Below, in pieces: positions 63,201 to 64,000 of a DNA stretch of 64,000 nt (position 1 is its first letter; every line of letters begins with the position of its first letter). Location of the stretch: contig CAXXKX010000003.1 in assembly GCA_963676655.2 (NCBI GenBank), positions 2,666,001 to 2,730,000 of the forward strand. Direction: 5' to 3'. A program made the translations under genes and the position numbers. The notes beneath the pieces are model-generated. The model was not told the origin of the DNA. It worked only from the letters and a program-made list of their open reading frames with translations, and made no database searches. Source of the DNA: G963676655 sp963676655. GTDB taxonomy: Bacteria; Verrucomicrobiota; Lentisphaeria; Victivallales; Victivallaceae.

Positions 63201-64000
63201 AAAAACTTAAGTCAGATGATTTCCGTTTCAATCCGCTCGAATTGATTGTTGACAAGAAAACTTACAAGCCGGGTGAAAAAGTCAAACTGTTGATCAATAC
63301 CGGACTCAACAACAGCACCGTGGTGCTTTTCGTTAAACCGACCCAGCAGGCTTTTACACCGCCGCTGGTACATCGTCTCGACGGGAAATCATGGGTTTAT
63401 GAGTTTGAAATCAAGCAAGGAGATATGCCGAATTGCTTTGTGGAAGCATGGACTATTGCCGACGGCAAGTTTTACCGGAAAACCCGGTCGATCAGCGTTC
63501 CGCCTGAAAAACGAGTCGTCAATGTTGACATCAAACCCTCCAAGGCGAAATACCTTCCGGGCGGCGACGCAAAAGTCAAGGTACGGTTGACCGATATTGA
63601 CGGCAAGCCGGTCACCGGCAGTGTTGTCATGTCGATTTATGACAAATCGGTTGAATACATTAGCGGCGGCTCTAATATACCTGAAATCAAACAATTTTTC
63701 TGGAAGTGGCAGCGTCGATATTACCCCTCCTTTTATACCGTGCTGGGAATCCAGTTTAATAATATCTTGAAATCCGGCGAACTCTACATGCAGCAGCTTG
63801 GGGTATTCGGTCATTTGCCGGACATTCATGGGGATGCAGGCGGAATGGCGGCTCCCGAAATGATGACTCTCGGCTCCGCCAACCGTCGGATGATGGCGGC
63901 CCCGATGCCGATGATGGCAAGGAAATCCAAAGGCGTTATGGATAGTGACGCGATGGTGGGCGGTGTTGCCGCTGAATCTCAGCAGAGCAGTGCTGAACTC
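60254..64000 (+). CDS. Alpha-2-macroglobulin family protein, partial (3' end missing)
   Basis: The frame is open from the ATG at 60254 (AGGGAG nine bases upstream) to the window edge, 1249 residues. A signal peptide (MKNFLLILAFLSTMNLFS) is followed by a helical TPR-like part (about 20-400). Macroglobulin domains follow: the MG2 signature TDRPVYRPGDTVHYKFWIRD is near residue 630. Then come EEYKKPEYEVTV and YKPGEKVKLLI. The last part is Met/Ala-rich (MMAAPMPMMARK), like the flexible segment before the bait region in bacterial homologues. Any thioester motif lies beyond the window. Bacterial members trap proteases in the periplasm. Confidence 0.9.
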   Translation, partial: MKNFLLILAFLSTMNLFSQVQVRSVNVNTPQVLYHQNNYKEALDLAEKELFEQKQSGTKAVKLLDVAIKCLNRLRKQNELDDLFEKTVAKYPDSWRVLQAVALAYNSAPHYGYMIGNKFERGRHRRGGRYINCYDRDRIRAIQLYVQAMPLVLKHGTNTNKQDFFRRFAPFFRSNWQMQHLTDYTKLPEYSPVHNNNNRWSSSGAPVDADGNPLYYKLPASWVAAKNDGERWRWLLAEAKKFGYLKADLELAGFLCSQFGVQTMAYLTYRGDFSVPKTGPYSVHLLTDDETITRLATGIKRFTLPAEFNYIKIYKSLAETKDCGKQALNSLATIYTNRRQYDKAAACIQESLKRFPSGSSSRRRKLEQIVGNIGKFVQMKNPFASGQKPKLQLLFRNAKSVTFSLRKLKMELFLDDLDKYLQSDPEKLDWDKLNILNIGNGIVRGKLTKYLDKTLTEWVEPLKPASGHFDREKSVTVPVDKPGMYLLTAKFGDGNIARQMVWIADTAIIARNFRPGLYFVADAATGAPLQNVDLTFIGYRQEYLPSAKRKFNRRYKLHYDKFNGGKTDSSGFLKLNPDRLKRQYSYMVIARSASGRLALLPFRSWYSSTSNPQSYNRQRTYCITDRPVYRPGDTVHYKFWIRDVNYENDDIGKYGDKSITVKVNSARGKEIFKKTEKSDRWGGLSGQFTIPEDADLGNWIVYLDHYNGYQRFRVEEYKKPEYEVTVKAPEKPIVLGQPFKVKIAAKYYFGAPVTNARVRYTVKRTEQRFNWFPPTPWDWLYGPGYWWCFPVYRWFDDIQFRCCIIWPPNYFTPPPELVCENETAVGADGTVEITVDTAFAKAMFGKTDHRYEITAQVTDSSRRTIVGKKNVTAAAVPFRAAAWTSRGFYNTGDNVKINFTAITADRKGVPVMGDAKVYLLSYNKKGVPSEKEVGHWKVAAAEDGKGHVDFTAPAPGQFRAVFKLTDTAKYTVKGDCVFNVYGEKLKSDDFRFNPLELIVDKKTYKPGEKVKLLINTGLNNSTVVLFVKPTQQAFTPPLVHRLDGKSWVYEFEIKQGDMPNCFVEAWTIADGKFYRKTRSISVPPEKRVVNVDIKPSKAKYLPGGDAKVKVRLTDIDGKPVTGSVVMSIYDKSVEYISGGSNIPEIKQFFWKWQRRYYPSFYTVLGIQFNNILKSGELYMQQLGVFGHLPDIHGDAGGMAAPEMMTLGSANRRMMAAPMPMMARKSKGVMDSDAMVGGVAAESQQSSAEL

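Overview
The window reads as a chromosomal segment of a Lentisphaerae-type bacterium (Victivallis/Lentisphaera relatives; inference). The pointers are three secreted pseudopilin-like proteins with the FTLIELLVVIAIIAI amino terminus and the H-X9-DG motif, two DUF4838 proteins, many orphan glycoside hydrolases, AraC, LacI and RpiR regulators beside sugar operons, and an anaerobic glycyl-radical enzyme. No rRNA is present; the one tRNA seen is tRNA-Phe.

Layout. 1-17.9 kb holds two plus-strand glycan modules. Module 1 is an AraC regulator, sialidase-like BNR protein, pseudopilin, DUF4838 protein, UroD-family protein and GH106-like hydrolase. Module 2 is a divergent AraC regulator, pseudopilin, DUF4838+CBM9 protein and a 1027-residue orphan. 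17.9-24.7 kb is an AT-rich island of small orphan membrane or secreted proteins, built from duplicated segments and hairpin repeats. 24.7-30.1 kb holds a Gfo/Idh/MocA oxidoreductase and a zinc alcohol dehydrogenase (minus strand) under a clear promoter/operator, a LacI regulator and an FAD oxidoreductase. 30.2-30.7 kb is a decayed IS5-like element with terminal inverted repeats. 30.8-45.5 kb is a nine-gene minus-strand run: RpiR regulator, mannose-6-phosphate-isomerase-like protein, ROK kinase, pseudopilin, GH13-like protein, GH42, SGNH hydrolase, CBM9 protein and sialidase. Together these look like regulation, extracellular or surface glycan handling, and cytosolic sugar entry.

46.3-53.8 kb is bounded by 92-bp and 91-bp direct repeats, the right one running into the 3' end of tRNA-Phe. 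Inside are HipA/HipB, an acidic 228-residue protein, a radical SAM/SPASM enzyme with an N-terminal PqqD-like (RRE) domain, and a divergent primase-helicase fusion of the TOTE conflict-system type. This is the best candidate for an undescribed conflict or modification system. 54.1-59.9 kb is a tightly coupled four-gene minus-strand operon: LacI regulator, glycyl-radical activase, glycyl-radical enzyme, beta-helix protein. The window ends inside an alpha-2-macroglobulin-family gene.

All family names come from reading motifs by eye; no database search was run. Statements about substrates are inference.
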